Shown here piece by piece: positions 23,745-34,153 of a DNA stretch of 64,000 bases. The position numbers were made by a program, and so were the translations under genes. The DNA is from Scedosporium boydii. Taxonomy: Eukaryota > Ascomycota > Sordariomycetes > Microascales > Microascaceae. Each line of letters opens with the position of its first letter. Position 1 is the first letter of the stretch. Location of the stretch: contig NJFT01000066.1 in NCBI GenBank assembly GCA_002221725.1, forward strand, positions 62,001 through 126,000. Reading direction: 5' to 3'. The notes under the pieces were generated by a model that saw only the letters and a program-made list of their open reading frames with translations, was not told where the DNA came from and did not search any database.

Positions 23745-25073
23745 GCTGGTTAGTGATTATTAGTAAAACCTGGTTGGCTACTACACGTACATGTTCAAGT
23801 CGTAGGTGTAGACAAAATGATGCAATGACGTAGTCGAAGAATATAACCAGTAAATGACTTGAAATCAAAAATTTGCGGAAGAGTGATGGTCGAAGGCAGC
23901 AATCGTTTTGATCCTATTCAACGTTGTCGATGCTTTTGATACGCTAACCCGCTATGAAGTGTGCAAAGGCACGGGTTCAAAGTTGACTTCTGTCACTGAT
24001 TTGGTCACACGTTGTGACTTAATACCGAGAGCTGCAGAGGTCTATATTCTATGATTGGATTTTCATCTGGTTCCTGGCATCTCCAACAGCATCGTTGAGA
24101 GAGCTAGAGAAGAGTCTGCCATGCAGCTTTTGGCGGTGCGTGGCCGACATTGAATGAGCAAGCGCAGATTTAAGATGCATGTCATCACCAGCCAACTTGG
24201 AAGTAAACTCAAGGATATATCAAGATAGTAAAGGACACTATAAGACGCAAGCATGGTGGATGGTGATCGGAGTCTTCAAAGTTATCGGCGTTAGGAGAAG
24301 GCGAGACACTAGTCGTACTTTGTACAGACGGTTCACAACTCCACAAGCTTGACACTTCACCCAACGACTTAGATCCCCCGCAACTTATAAACTCTAACCT
24401 GTGCTGTTTGCTAACATCAAGAACACGTTTGAGGCCGCAAGAGGAATGATCAATTGGATTTCATCAAAATCTCATGCTGTGTACCTCCAGCTCATCCCAC
24501 AGATCACTTTCAAAAATAATAAATAATGATAAAAATGATATAATAAGCTGGACAGCTCTCCCGAGCCGCATCGGCCAAATCCCCATACAATAGGGAATAC
24601 GACCGAGGACACCTGAGACACGGTGCACAACCTCCATTCCAAGCAGGTCAAAAGTGCTGGCCGGTGTCCACAATGAGCTTCTCCAGATTCGGCCAAGGCA
24701 CCAATGATCCCTTTATCCCCGATCCAGCAGGCCACAGGGCGCCCGTTCCGATCCAGCTTGTCTGCCCGCGCCGTTCATTGGCCAACCCTCGAACCCTGGC
24801 ATGGTCTTTTGACCGTGCAGAGTGACATCGTCAGCAGCGCGAACCGACCGAGACGGAGGGTCTTTTGTGCGGCTGGTCTTGGTGTTTTTACTTCGTATTA
24901 CTTCCTACATGAAATCTGTTCCATCTGCATTTTATTACTTGACTACATGATCTTCGTCGCTTCCCTTTCTCTCCCTTCTGCCTCCTCCCCTTCCGTTTCG
25001 TGTTGACATCTTTTGACCCGGGAAGAGAGGGAGTTCAAGACGGTCGCAGAAGAAGCAGAAGCCGAAGTCGAAA
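23745..25073. other. Intergenic between divergent genes
   Basis: Upstream regions of the kinase-like gene (left) and the membrane protein gene (right). Small open frames without domains. Contains a GTACTTTGTAC variant palindrome at 24315-24325 and TACTTCGTA at 24889. Confidence 0.55.
24889..24897. repeat. TACTTCGTA element
   Basis: Minus-strand form of the TACGAAGTA word, about 180 bases before the start of the membrane protein gene. Confidence 0.8.
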
Positions 25074-26038
25074 ATGATAAAGGCGGTGCGCAATGTGTTC
25101 TCCTTCGGAACCGACCTCTGGGATCCGTCCTCGAGGTTCGAAACCTCTTGGCTCTTCCCACCACTCGTCCTCTTCACATTCCGCACCATAATTGTAAGTC
25201 CCACGCCCTCAAGAGACATCGAAGACGCCAGCTGTCGCAGCACTGATCCGGCGTCTTTCCATTTGCTCTTCTTCTTTTTCGAATTTTTTATTTTAATTTT
25301 CCTCCAATTTTTTTCTAACAATCTCAGGGCCTCTACATCCTCATCACCCGCCTCCTCATCATCGGCAAGACCTGCGCAAGCGACACCGGCTGCGCCCCCG
25401 TCCGCAACGAATTCTCCTACTTCACCATCCTCACCTACTGGGGCCTCACCTTCTACTTCATCGTCGCCTCCCTCCACACCCTCACCTACGCGCTGACGAC
25501 CCGACCCCTCCTCGACCGCTTCCCCCGCCCTCTCCAGGCCCTCCACAGCCTCTTCTACACCACCGTCGTAACCTACCCGTTCCTCGTCACCATCGTCTAC
25601 TGGGCCATCCTCTACGACGGACCCTGGTACACCGTCACTTATAACGGCTGGAAGGAAATCTCCCAGCACGGCCTCAACTCGGCGTTTGCGCTCTTCGAGG
25701 TCGTGTTTCCCCGTACGGCGCCGCCGCCTTGGATTCATATCCTCTGGCTTATCATCATCCTTGCGCTGTATCTGGCGCTCGCTTACATCACCCATGCTAC
25801 TAAGGGCTTCTATCCCTATGACTTCCTCGATTCCGGCCCGGATGGCCCCGGCGGTCCTGGCTGGGTCGCCGTGTACATCATTTGCATCCTTGTTGCTGTG
25901 ATTGTCATCTTCGTCGTCATCAAGGCCATCATCTGGTTTAGGGTCTGGGTTACCGAGAGGAAGATGCACATGGACGGCAAATTTGCGCATCAGCACCGCG
26001 CTGAGCATGATCCCGAAATCGAGGTCGGGCAGAAGTAG
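25074..26038 (+). CDS. Multispan membrane protein, FAR-17a/AIG1-like (tentative)
   Basis: Two exons, 25074..25193 and 25328..26038, joined by a GTAAGT...CTCAG intron in phase 0; 276 residues. Exon 1 gives SFGTDLWDPSSRFETSW, then the first membrane span. Exon 2 encodes about five more hydrophobic segments (GLYILITRLLIIG, FSYFTILTYWGLTFYFIVAS, LFYTTVVTYPFLVTIVYWAI, WIHILWLIIILALYLALAYI, VAVYIICILVAVIVIFVVIK), then a charged cytoplasmic tail. The layout and the 'fetSW' plus 'TYWGL' blocks recall fungal FAR-17a/AIG1-like proteins (the AIG1/ADTRP group has fatty-acid-ester hydrolase activity in animals). I am unsure of the family; the membrane nature is certain. A 386-codon frame on the opposite strand is a shadow of this gene. 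Confidence 0.8.
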
Positions 26039-26513
26039 ACGGGCTATATTTTCAACATCTTGTGGGAGGGGAATCTTTTGCAGCTGGGAGATCATGTCGG
26101 CCTGTATCTGCTTTTTTTGGATTTAATGATGGACTGATACCTCGGTACTCTGTTTGATTTACCATTGGCATCAAGGTGTTGGTGCATGATTCAAGCAGAG
26201 GATTGATTTTTCCTGGGTTAACATCAATGTTTTCCTTGTTCGAATTGTTTTGAATATACCCCCTTTTTATGGAGCATCAAATGCTTTCCGGCAGAGCCTC
26301 AGGAACCTTCGCCATAGTAATAATAATAATTACAATCCAAACTCATTGATGTTTCTATATGCAGACAAGGAACAAGGAAAGGGACCTAATACCATCATAT
26401 AAGAGAGAAGAGAAAAAAGAAACAACACAGAAAGACATGAGGAAGGGGAAAAAAAGACTTATAAAAATACATCTCTTCAAGAGAGTCCAACAAACCAAAG
26501 AAAAAAGAAACGT
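26039..26513. other. Short convergent intergenic region
   Basis: 475 bases between the stops of the membrane protein gene (+) and GUP1 (-): 3' untranslated sequence of both, AT-rich, no gene. Confidence 0.7.
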
Positions 26514-28760
26514 CTAACACCGGAGGTTGATTCCCTTTCGCTTCTCCGACTCGCGAACCTCAAACATGACTTGAATGCCAACAAAAAGCGCCGTACAAGC
26601 CGTAACCAAAAACATAACGCCTAAACAATCACCATTAGCACACAAAGAACGTTTCCAAGTTCGAGGGACGAAGATAACAAAGTTTAGCTGGAGAAGAAAA
26701 AAAAAAAAAAAAGAAAAGAGAAACTTACCGTGCCGATCCTGCAAAATGCCAGAAAGGATACTCTTTAATCCATCCAAACCCACCGCAAACCCAACAAGAT
26801 TCGCCGACATCATCATAAGCACATTCACCACGCCGCCAACGCAGCAAAGCATCCTGTAGGCCGTCTCGCGGCCCTCCCACTTACTCGCCGGGAATAGTTT
26901 CGTGGCGATAATCTCGGGGATGAGGAAGAGCACAATGAGCCAGCCCCAGATGAGAAGCCGCAGCTGGATGTCATGCCAGAGGGCAACAAAGGTAAAGACG
27001 AGGATGTACGTGACGACGGAGCGCACGGAGCGTTTTAGGCTCGTAAACTTGGCGCCGCCGAGGGGTATGTAGATGTAGCGGATGAGCCAGCGGTTGTAGG
27101 AGCGGTGCCAGGCTCGCCAGAAGTGGAGCGTGCTGAAGTTGTTGCTGACGCAGCGCACCATGTTCTCCGGCGGGTCGATCCCGTCGATGAGCGACCATAG
27201 CCGGAAGAGGCGCCAGGGGAGCAGCAGCTTGAGCCAGATGATCATCAGGCTGAAGTAGGAGAGGAGCGATAGTTCGGCAGCTGTGTAGTCACTCCAGACG
27301 GGGTATGCAAGGCTGATGGCTCCGACATAGATAAAGTGTATGATGAGCTCCATTGTCAGGAGAACGACGAGAAATCTGAAGCCGTAACGAATGGTTCGAG
27401 CCGTATCTATCATCGCAGAACGGTATTTAGACTGGGAAATGTATTCGTTGAAGGTAAGGATCGGTCCAGCCAGGTATAGCGGAGCATAGACGGCGTAAGC
27501 TAAGTAATTGCGGAACGAGTAGTCTTGGGGATCAGCGGAGATAGAGATTCGATCCCTCTCTGAGAGATTGGACGGGTCCAACTGCTTCTTCTTTTGTGTA
27601 TTAGCTCGAGCCCACCATGTGTTTTTAAAGGAGTCTCCGGAAGGGGCTGGGTACATACTTCTAGAGCGCTCGACTGCCCAGCGTCGAGACTCCAATACCT
27701 GTCAAGGTTGAAGCTAATGAGGCGCAGAATGGTAATGTTGAAGAGCACCTCCCAACGTGTCAGAAGACCGCTGCGCCTATCTAGCCAAGCACCCAATTGA
27801 ACCAAGAAAGGGTCGACGGCGCCGAGGTCGATATCGCCGGATGGCGGCGTGATCATGGCGGCAATCTTCTTGAAAGGGTACCCTCCACAAAGCTCATTGG
27901 CGAACAAGATACCGATGTTAAAAATCCATGTGGCCCACGGAACATACTTCCGCGGAAGTTTCGTTGTTAATTGGTAGTTGGTAATGAGGATAGCGAGGAC
28001 CTTGACCGCAGAGAACCCGTGTAAGACGATCAAGAACACTATGGCGAAGACGAAATCGAACGAGGCGCGCTGGTTCAGGCGAGCAGCGCCTTGCGCGGCA
28101 ATGTGGTTCCCTTCGTGCTTGTCCGTTCGGAGTGGGAAGACGAGGTTCCAGGCCTTGCGACAAAGGGGATGGAAGATGAGGAGGAGGGCCATGAACGGGA
28201 GATTCTTTCGGAAGGTACGGTATTGCATGTCGGAGTTGTCCTATGTCGAGTTAGTGGACCGATCGTTAGATATTTGCAAGCCAGGGCGCCGGCGCCGGGG
28301 GGGAAGGAGGTTTCGAAGGTAAGCTTACAATCTGGCGACCAGGAACCCATCCTGTCTCTAGTACCGTTCGGAACTTGTACCATTGCGGATGCGATGCTAG
28401 GTGAAGTAATTAGTATCAACGCCAAGGCTCGTGCCAGCTAAAGCCCCCCGCGATGCGACGGAAACGCCGGAGGAGTAGAGGAATCACAAAAGACACAAGG
28501 TACATACGCCTCGAGACACTGAACGGAATCCATATCATCATTGGTACTACCACTATGAAGATGAGGCCGTATAGCAAGAACTCGGGGGTCCTCCATTTCG
28601 ACGGTTGGGCCTTGGCCTTGACCCCAGCAGTGTAGTCCTTCGCAAGCGGATCATGTCTCGACTCGAGTACCGTCTTGTAAGGAACGGATGACGGCGTGAT
28701 AAACCTCGTATCTAACGTCGACACATCGTAGACGGATCGGAGGAAGGAAAGAAGCCCCAT
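26514..28760 (-). CDS. GUP1: GUP1-type membrane-bound O-acyltransferase
   Basis: Five exons: 28508..28760, 28329..28396, 27659..28240, 26729..27590 and 26514..26620, total 623 residues. In yeast, Gup1 is an ER enzyme that re-acylates lyso-GPI lipid so that anchors carry very long chains; loss affects wall and membrane. Exon 1 holds the first span after AQPSKWRTPEFLLYG. Joined exons 1 and 2 read SVSRPSHPQWYKF then WVPGRQI. Exon 3 reads DNSDMQYRTFRKNLPFMALLL. Exon 4 starts KKQLDPSNLSERDR and contains FWRAWHRSYNRWLIRYIYIPLGG (about 457-479). The MBOAT His is H507 in FVALWHDI. Splice sites follow GTATGT, GTAAGC, GTATGT and GTAAGT donors with GCTAAT-like branch points in the last two introns. The last intron (108 bases) keeps the frame open, so retention would insert 36 mostly hydrophobic residues. 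Confidence 0.92.
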
Positions 28761-29716
28761 GTCGGTGGACCAGCGAGAGAGGGGTGGTAAAAGGGAAAGG
28801 GGAGGGGATATTGTTCGGCGCAGATCGACGAGCTCTTCACCACATGGTAGGAGCTCTTTAAAAACGAAGGGAATCGACGGATCGGAAACGCTCGCAATAA
28901 AATTCGTCAGCGTCGGCGAAGGAGTGCGCGGTCGACCATGGGGAATTGGAGTTGTGGGGAGAGAAATGGGGAGCTGGATCGATTTGATGCGTACGACTCT
29001 TTACGAGGCAAGCGACAATTTCAATGTGTCCCCACGCGATCTTGATACTTGACACGCGGCGCCCCTGAAAACCGGGAGGAACAAGTTAGAGCTCAAGTGC
29101 TACGGTCCAACGTTACTTTCAGTGGGTTCTAACTTTTGGCTGCGCAAAACCGTTCTGCAGCCGCATCCAATAATAGCCTAGCCGGCATCTTCCGCAGCGC
29201 TAGAAGATCAAGCAACAGTTCAATTGTTGATCAAATCTTAAAATCTTAATACCCCAAACTCAACCGGCTATTACCCCCCCAGTCGATCCAGTTCCAGCTC
29301 AACGGATCATTGATATTATTATTTCGTACTTTATGAAGATTTGATTTATTGATTGCGTACCATCACCCAAGCGGAAGGTGTTGGTGGGGTTAGATACCTG
29401 GCAGGCATGCCCATTTATTCGGCAGAGCGTCGATGACCGGGCCCGTTAAACACAGTTGTCTATTCCGTATTACCTGGTAATTCTAATCACAGGACCGCCG
29501 GGGAAAGGTGTCTGCATCCACCCATCGACACCCACACACATACATACACAGATCTCAAAGTACCGAGGCATCACAAGTGATCAATGCTAACAAGTCTAAA
29601 AGCCTTTATTGAGCCGTGATGCGCTTAACCTAATAATGCCAAATAACCCTATTCCCAACCCTTGTGAAACCGTCGAATCATACCGTTAACATTCATAATA
29701 ATGCCCTTAAAAGAAC
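28761..29716. other. Intergenic between GUP1 start and GH76 stop
   Basis: Upstream region of GUP1 and 3' region of the GH76 gene, same strand. No gene seen. Includes a run of CACACACATACATACACA-type sequence near 29530. Confidence 0.6.
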
Positions 29717-31725
29717 TTAAAAGAAAAGGAATGGTCCCAATGCCCTCATCCTCCAAAGCCTCGAGAAGATCCACTGAATGCCGAAACGCCAGCCCGTCGT
29801 TCCTCTCTTATCGCCATATGCCTGGGAAAGCTCATACCATGCCCTTACCACCTCTAACCCCGAGTTGTGCGTCTCTACGGTTCTGCCTCTGCCTCGAGTA
29901 TTCGGGTCCTTCAGACGGGGTGTCGTAGATATGCTGCCACTGGCCATGTGATACTGAGAGTTCGCCTCTCTCAGTTTCAAGGTGGTGACGGTTTCCTCCC
30001 CCTCTCTATCGTCGAGCTCGACGCCGGGAATAGCTTCCGAACCAGCGCCAGGCTTGGTCCATACGTTATCCTTCGGAACGCCAAAATTCCTGTAATCAAT
30101 CACGTTGTGATTGTTGGGATCATAGGTGTTGCCCCCTTCTGAATCCCACACCTCCGGGTCCTGTCCCCATTTCTCGGCACCCCACCACATTCCTATAACG
30201 CCCTTTTCGTCGCGCGTGCTCAGCGCGGCTTCGGCATTGTACGCAACCCAGGGAACGTAGTTCTTGCAGGCTTCGGCGTGGGCATCCTCGAGGAGCTCAA
30301 AGGCGTGGGCATCAACCTCAAGACTCTCGGTAAGAGGTGCACAAAAATAAGTGAGGTGGTGGAAGTAAATGCCTTTGAAGGTCTGGCCGTTTTGTGAACA
30401 TCGCGCGGTCGTATCGCACGCTTCTTCGAGAATACCTCCCCTTCCTAGGCCACGCCACGGTGGGAGTTTCCCGGGGTTGGTCTTATCAGCGGGCCTGCTC
30501 TTCCTAAGGTCCCAGCCGGTGGCTTTAATGACGGATTGGATAAGATGATGACCGTCTCGGAGGAAGGCAACACCCCCGGTAGCATCCCAAAGGGCACGTT
30601 GGCCGGTGAGAAGCACGCCCTGGTTGTAAGTATAAACCATTTCATCACGCAGGTCGCATTTCGTGTTATTCTGCAACCTATTCGAAATATGGAATCCGTC
30701 TACGAAGAGACCGGCGTTGTTGGTCATATTGACATTCATCAGCCATTCGTACCCTTTCATTGCCGCCTCGAGAAACGTTCGGTTTCTGGCCGCAAGCTTG
30801 TCGTCGTCTAGGGACACGGGAGATGCTATCTTGTCGCCGGGGAAATCGAGGTACATCTTGGCCGATGCGGAAATCCAAAGCTCATTGGTAATGGCGTTTT
30901 TATAGGTCAAAAACCGGGGGTTCCAGTTCATACCACCATTACACAGGTCCTCCCCCCATCCTTGTGTAGCCAGTTCCCAGAAAGTGCGCTCGCGATGAGC
31001 GAATGCTTCGGTCCATTGGTTCCCATGCCAAGGCTGGTTGATCAAAGTATCCCGCAAGTTGGGAGGGGCGTCGGCATCCCATCTGCCGTCGCGTGGGTAG
31101 TGTAGCTCGGAATGAGACTTGATAAAGTTGGTAGACTCCAGCCAGCCCAAGACGACCCAGAGAATATCGTCAAAGGCCTAAAAGAAGAGTAAGTATTAGT
31201 TGATTACGGGCGGCTTCGCCTGATGAACGAGGTTGTCATCAGCCATACCTGGTGCCGAAGTGATAAATAGTCTTGACCAAAGTAAAAGCCAACAATTTGT
31301 GAAAAATACTTGTCTACCATATTCCAGATCATGCTGTCCTCGATGTCTTTAGCCTGGGGTTCGGCGAGGGCCTTGGATAATGAGTTGGTCGAAGCTGATA
31401 ACGAAGTGTGAATGAAGGCCGCCGTCCAGTCGATTGCGCGGGGCCAAGTGCCTTGGTAGGGAACGAAGAACTCATTCTGCATGGTAGCGAGAGAAGTATA
31501 AGCATACTCTAGGAGAGAGTTGTTGGCTCGGATCGGGGTTGACTCCTCCGGAGCACCATCTTCCATGAAGGTATAGGGAATGTCTGCGCGGCAGTTCTGA
31601 TGGTAAAACGTAGGTCGCTTGAAAATGGTGCAGTAAGATCCATCAGGCGTCTTTAGACCGGAGGTGAAGGCCAAAGTCAACTCCACGAGGGGAGGTAGGA
31701 GAGCGAGTGTTGATAATGGCTTCAT
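29717..31725 (-). CDS. Secreted glycoside hydrolase family 76 (alpha-1,6-mannanase type)
   Basis: Two exons, 31249..31725 and 29717..31177, joined by GTATGG...TTTAG in phase 0; 645 residues. GH76 enzymes cut or transfer alpha-1,6-mannan. In fungi the Dfg5/Dcw1 members attach GPI proteins to the wall, while others degrade mannan. A cleavable signal peptide starts at the ATG (MKPLSTLALLPPLVELTLAF). The paired catalytic Asp occur as AFDDILWVVLGWLE, with DD at 162-163, straight after the splice. The GH76 core block EMVYTYNQGVLLTGQRAL follows. Several N-glycosylation sites (NMT, NRT, NNT) support secretion. There is no clear GPI-anchor signal at the C terminus, so a soluble or wall-trapped enzyme is more likely than a Dfg5-type anchored one. 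A frame extending upstream to 31764 begins with a non-ATG codon and was not used. Confidence 0.9.
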
Positions 31726-32058
31726 GGTTGGGAGGGGTGGGGTATGATGTCTATGATCTATCAATAATGGATGCTATGAAATATACACTGGAAAGAGCGC
31801 AGGTTGGAAAACCCAGCTGATGCTGTTTGCAGTTCTCTCAAACAGGCATGGTGAGAGAGGCGTGATGTCGGGTCCAGCAGCAAGGCAAGGCTCAATGCTA
31901 GACAACGCCCAAGGTCAGGAAACAGGGGCAGTGAATGGGAAATATAGACCGTACTGGACCAAATGGGACCAGTACTCAGCGAATTTGGGTGAATTGAGCG
32001 CCGTCGCGGGTTGCGCAGGGCTGGATGAGAACGGTGAATGAGGTGAGGCGGATCTGAT

Positions 32059-32065
32059 TTTTATA
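32059..32065 (-). promoter_or_regulatory. Possible TATA box of the GH76 gene
   Basis: TATAAAA on the minus strand, 334 bases upstream of the GH76 ATG. The motif and orientation fit, but the implied leader is long and no transcript data are available. Confidence 0.3.
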
Positions 32066-32291
32066 CAATTGCAAAAGCCGGCGTTACGGCATCCATCCTT
32101 CGGTGTGTTGCATGCTGCATGTTGCCAATTCGCAAAGGATTTCGGAGCATGGGGATATGGGAACTTGGAAGGCATCAATGGGTCTCGGATCTTGTTAGTG
32201 TGTATCAGACCGCCGAACCAGTTTGAGGAGTTTTGAGATCCACCTGCCACTCCACAGTCCACACCAGTGCTCCTTCTCGGCGACTTCGGTT

Positions 32292-32300
32292 TACTTCGTA
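32292..32300. repeat. TACTTCGTA element
   Basis: Exact copy of the core word in the divergent 31.7-34.1 kb region. Confidence 0.8.
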
Positions 32301-32516
32301 GTTTGTATCGTATTGTGGTGTTCCTAGCATTGAAGTCTCATGGACATGCGACCAGAATCTCCCTTTTAAGAGCTCAACTGAATCTCGGAAAATTATATAG
32401 GCATCGGGGTCTGTCTATCTACGATGACGAAGTCTTGAGGTTGGAATACGTTCTAGAGGGATATCACCCAGAACAGTCCTTCAGCATTGTTGCACGAACC
32501 CCCCATGACCCCTCCC

Positions 32517-32532
32517 TTTTTTTTTTTTTTTT
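32517..32532. repeat. Poly-T run
   Basis: Homopolymer T of about 16 bases in a non-coding region. Confidence 0.9.
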
Positions 32533-32823
32533 CCTTGGGGCAGAACGGGAAGGAGGAATCGCTAAGAAAGAGGGTCATGAGCTCGCCTCCACTCGCTTCT
32601 AAGTTTACATTGTGTTGTGTATGGAGAGTTTGGAGGGTTCGAAGTTGTATCGGCTGTTGATGGTGTCATGTACGAGAATGGTGCATCATCTTCATTCATA
32701 TTAGCAAGTTGGATACCCCGCCGGATCCAAGTCTCCCTTCACATCCACTCCCTTCTGCGGGCTTGCCTAGTGGAAATCCGGTTAGAAAGGTGGATTGATT
32801 TGGTGAGGTTGGACGAACTACAC

Positions 32824-32833
32824 TACTTCGTAC
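32824..32833. repeat. TACTTCGTAC element
   Basis: Core word with one full GTAC arm; second copy in the same divergent region. Confidence 0.8.
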
Positions 32834-33510
32834 ATGCCCTGGCGTAGTGTACTAGGCCGGTCAGCTGGTTGGTGGTCCAGAATGGGAGCTGATGGGAAGC
32901 CTATTTTTGCTAACATGAAAGAAGACAGTTTTAGAATGCGCCTCGCTCAGTCTCTTCTAGGCTGCATGGCATGGGCTTCTGTTCAGCATCGTCTTGGATC
33001 TAATTTTGATGTCAATTGATGTTGGATTCATTTTCATCATTGGTGCCTTCTCTATCTAATATGAATGTTTGGAAAACCACGTCGTCGCATGCCAACGCTG
33101 AACATGTTACAATGTCTTGTGAGGCAGGCACCCTGATACACACCTCAAATCACAAGCCTAGAGTCCACAAACCGCTCCTTCCAAATGGAATTTCAATGAG
33201 GCTCCAATTGTAGCCTCCATCACATGATGAGGATTAGCGGGTAGCTCCTTCGTAGATTACTCCGTACTCTCATCCGGCTCGTGATAAACTGCGTAGCAAG
33301 ACTGGGAAGGAACAATCCAATATGATTATCCTCAAGCCGTGGACTATTACCGATGATCCATTGTTGCCTTGACTGATTACAATGAGGCAAGAACCTCTCC
33401 TGAGCTAAATTGAGGTTCCGGGCTTTGGGGAGGAAACGCCGCTCGCGACGATGATCTTGACAAGTTTGAAGGACTCGAGCTTGGCATTTGATGAACTCTG
33501 AAGTACACAG

Positions 33511-33520
33511 GTACTTCGTA
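33511..33520. repeat. GTACTTCGTA element
   Basis: Core word with one full arm; third copy in the region, about 630 bases before the Cep57-like start. Confidence 0.8.
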
Positions 33521-34153
33521 TTATTCAATGCGGTCCAATTGAGCTCCCAACTTGACGAGGAATTGACTTTGGAAGGTGCGATAAGCCAGTACGAAACAAA
33601 TACGAGTTATTAAGCTTTTATCGGCTTGGAATAGAAGTATAAATCTGTACTTTGTAAACACCAAACTTTGCCCCACCCGAGGTACACCCGGTTTGTTTAC
33701 TTTGCACCCAATGCGGAAACAGAACCGAAAAGAGTGAACACCAAAAAATAACACGCCCGTTTATTATCACTGGGCACCGACATTCAACCTCTGCTCCCTG
33801 CTCTGGCTTCAAGACTTCAAGACTCGACAAATTTCACCTTCCTGCGTTATTCTATCTTCATCCTTGCCAGTACTATTTTTCCCCCTCTCGGACCAGTACT
33901 GCACGCATCGACCGTACTACTGATATATCAGCATTGCGGGCATATCATCTCTTACTACATGACGGAAGATAAACAACCGAGCTCCAGCATCCCCTAGCAT
34001 ATTCAACAACAGAACCAGGGTCACCTCGCGTCTTCTTGTCGCGGGTGCGCCGTTCTACTCATCACGCACTATTCGACCTCTATCTCCTTCCTAACCTATA
34101 CTCCGCTGCACTTTCCTCACCCTTTCCTCACCGCGATACCGTACACCATCACA

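Larger units (their letters stand above)
31726..34153. other. Divergent intergenic region, 2.4 kb
   Basis: Upstream of the GH76 gene (left) and the Cep57-like gene (right). No gene seen. It holds a poly-T run (32517-32532), TACTTCGTA-type words at 32292, 32824 and 33511, and a C/T-rich leader before 34154. Confidence 0.6.

Noticed and set aside
24935..26095. 386-codon open frame on the minus strand
   Set aside because: Antisense shadow of the membrane protein gene; Asp/Glu/Gly-rich low-complexity translation and no ATG-supported family match.
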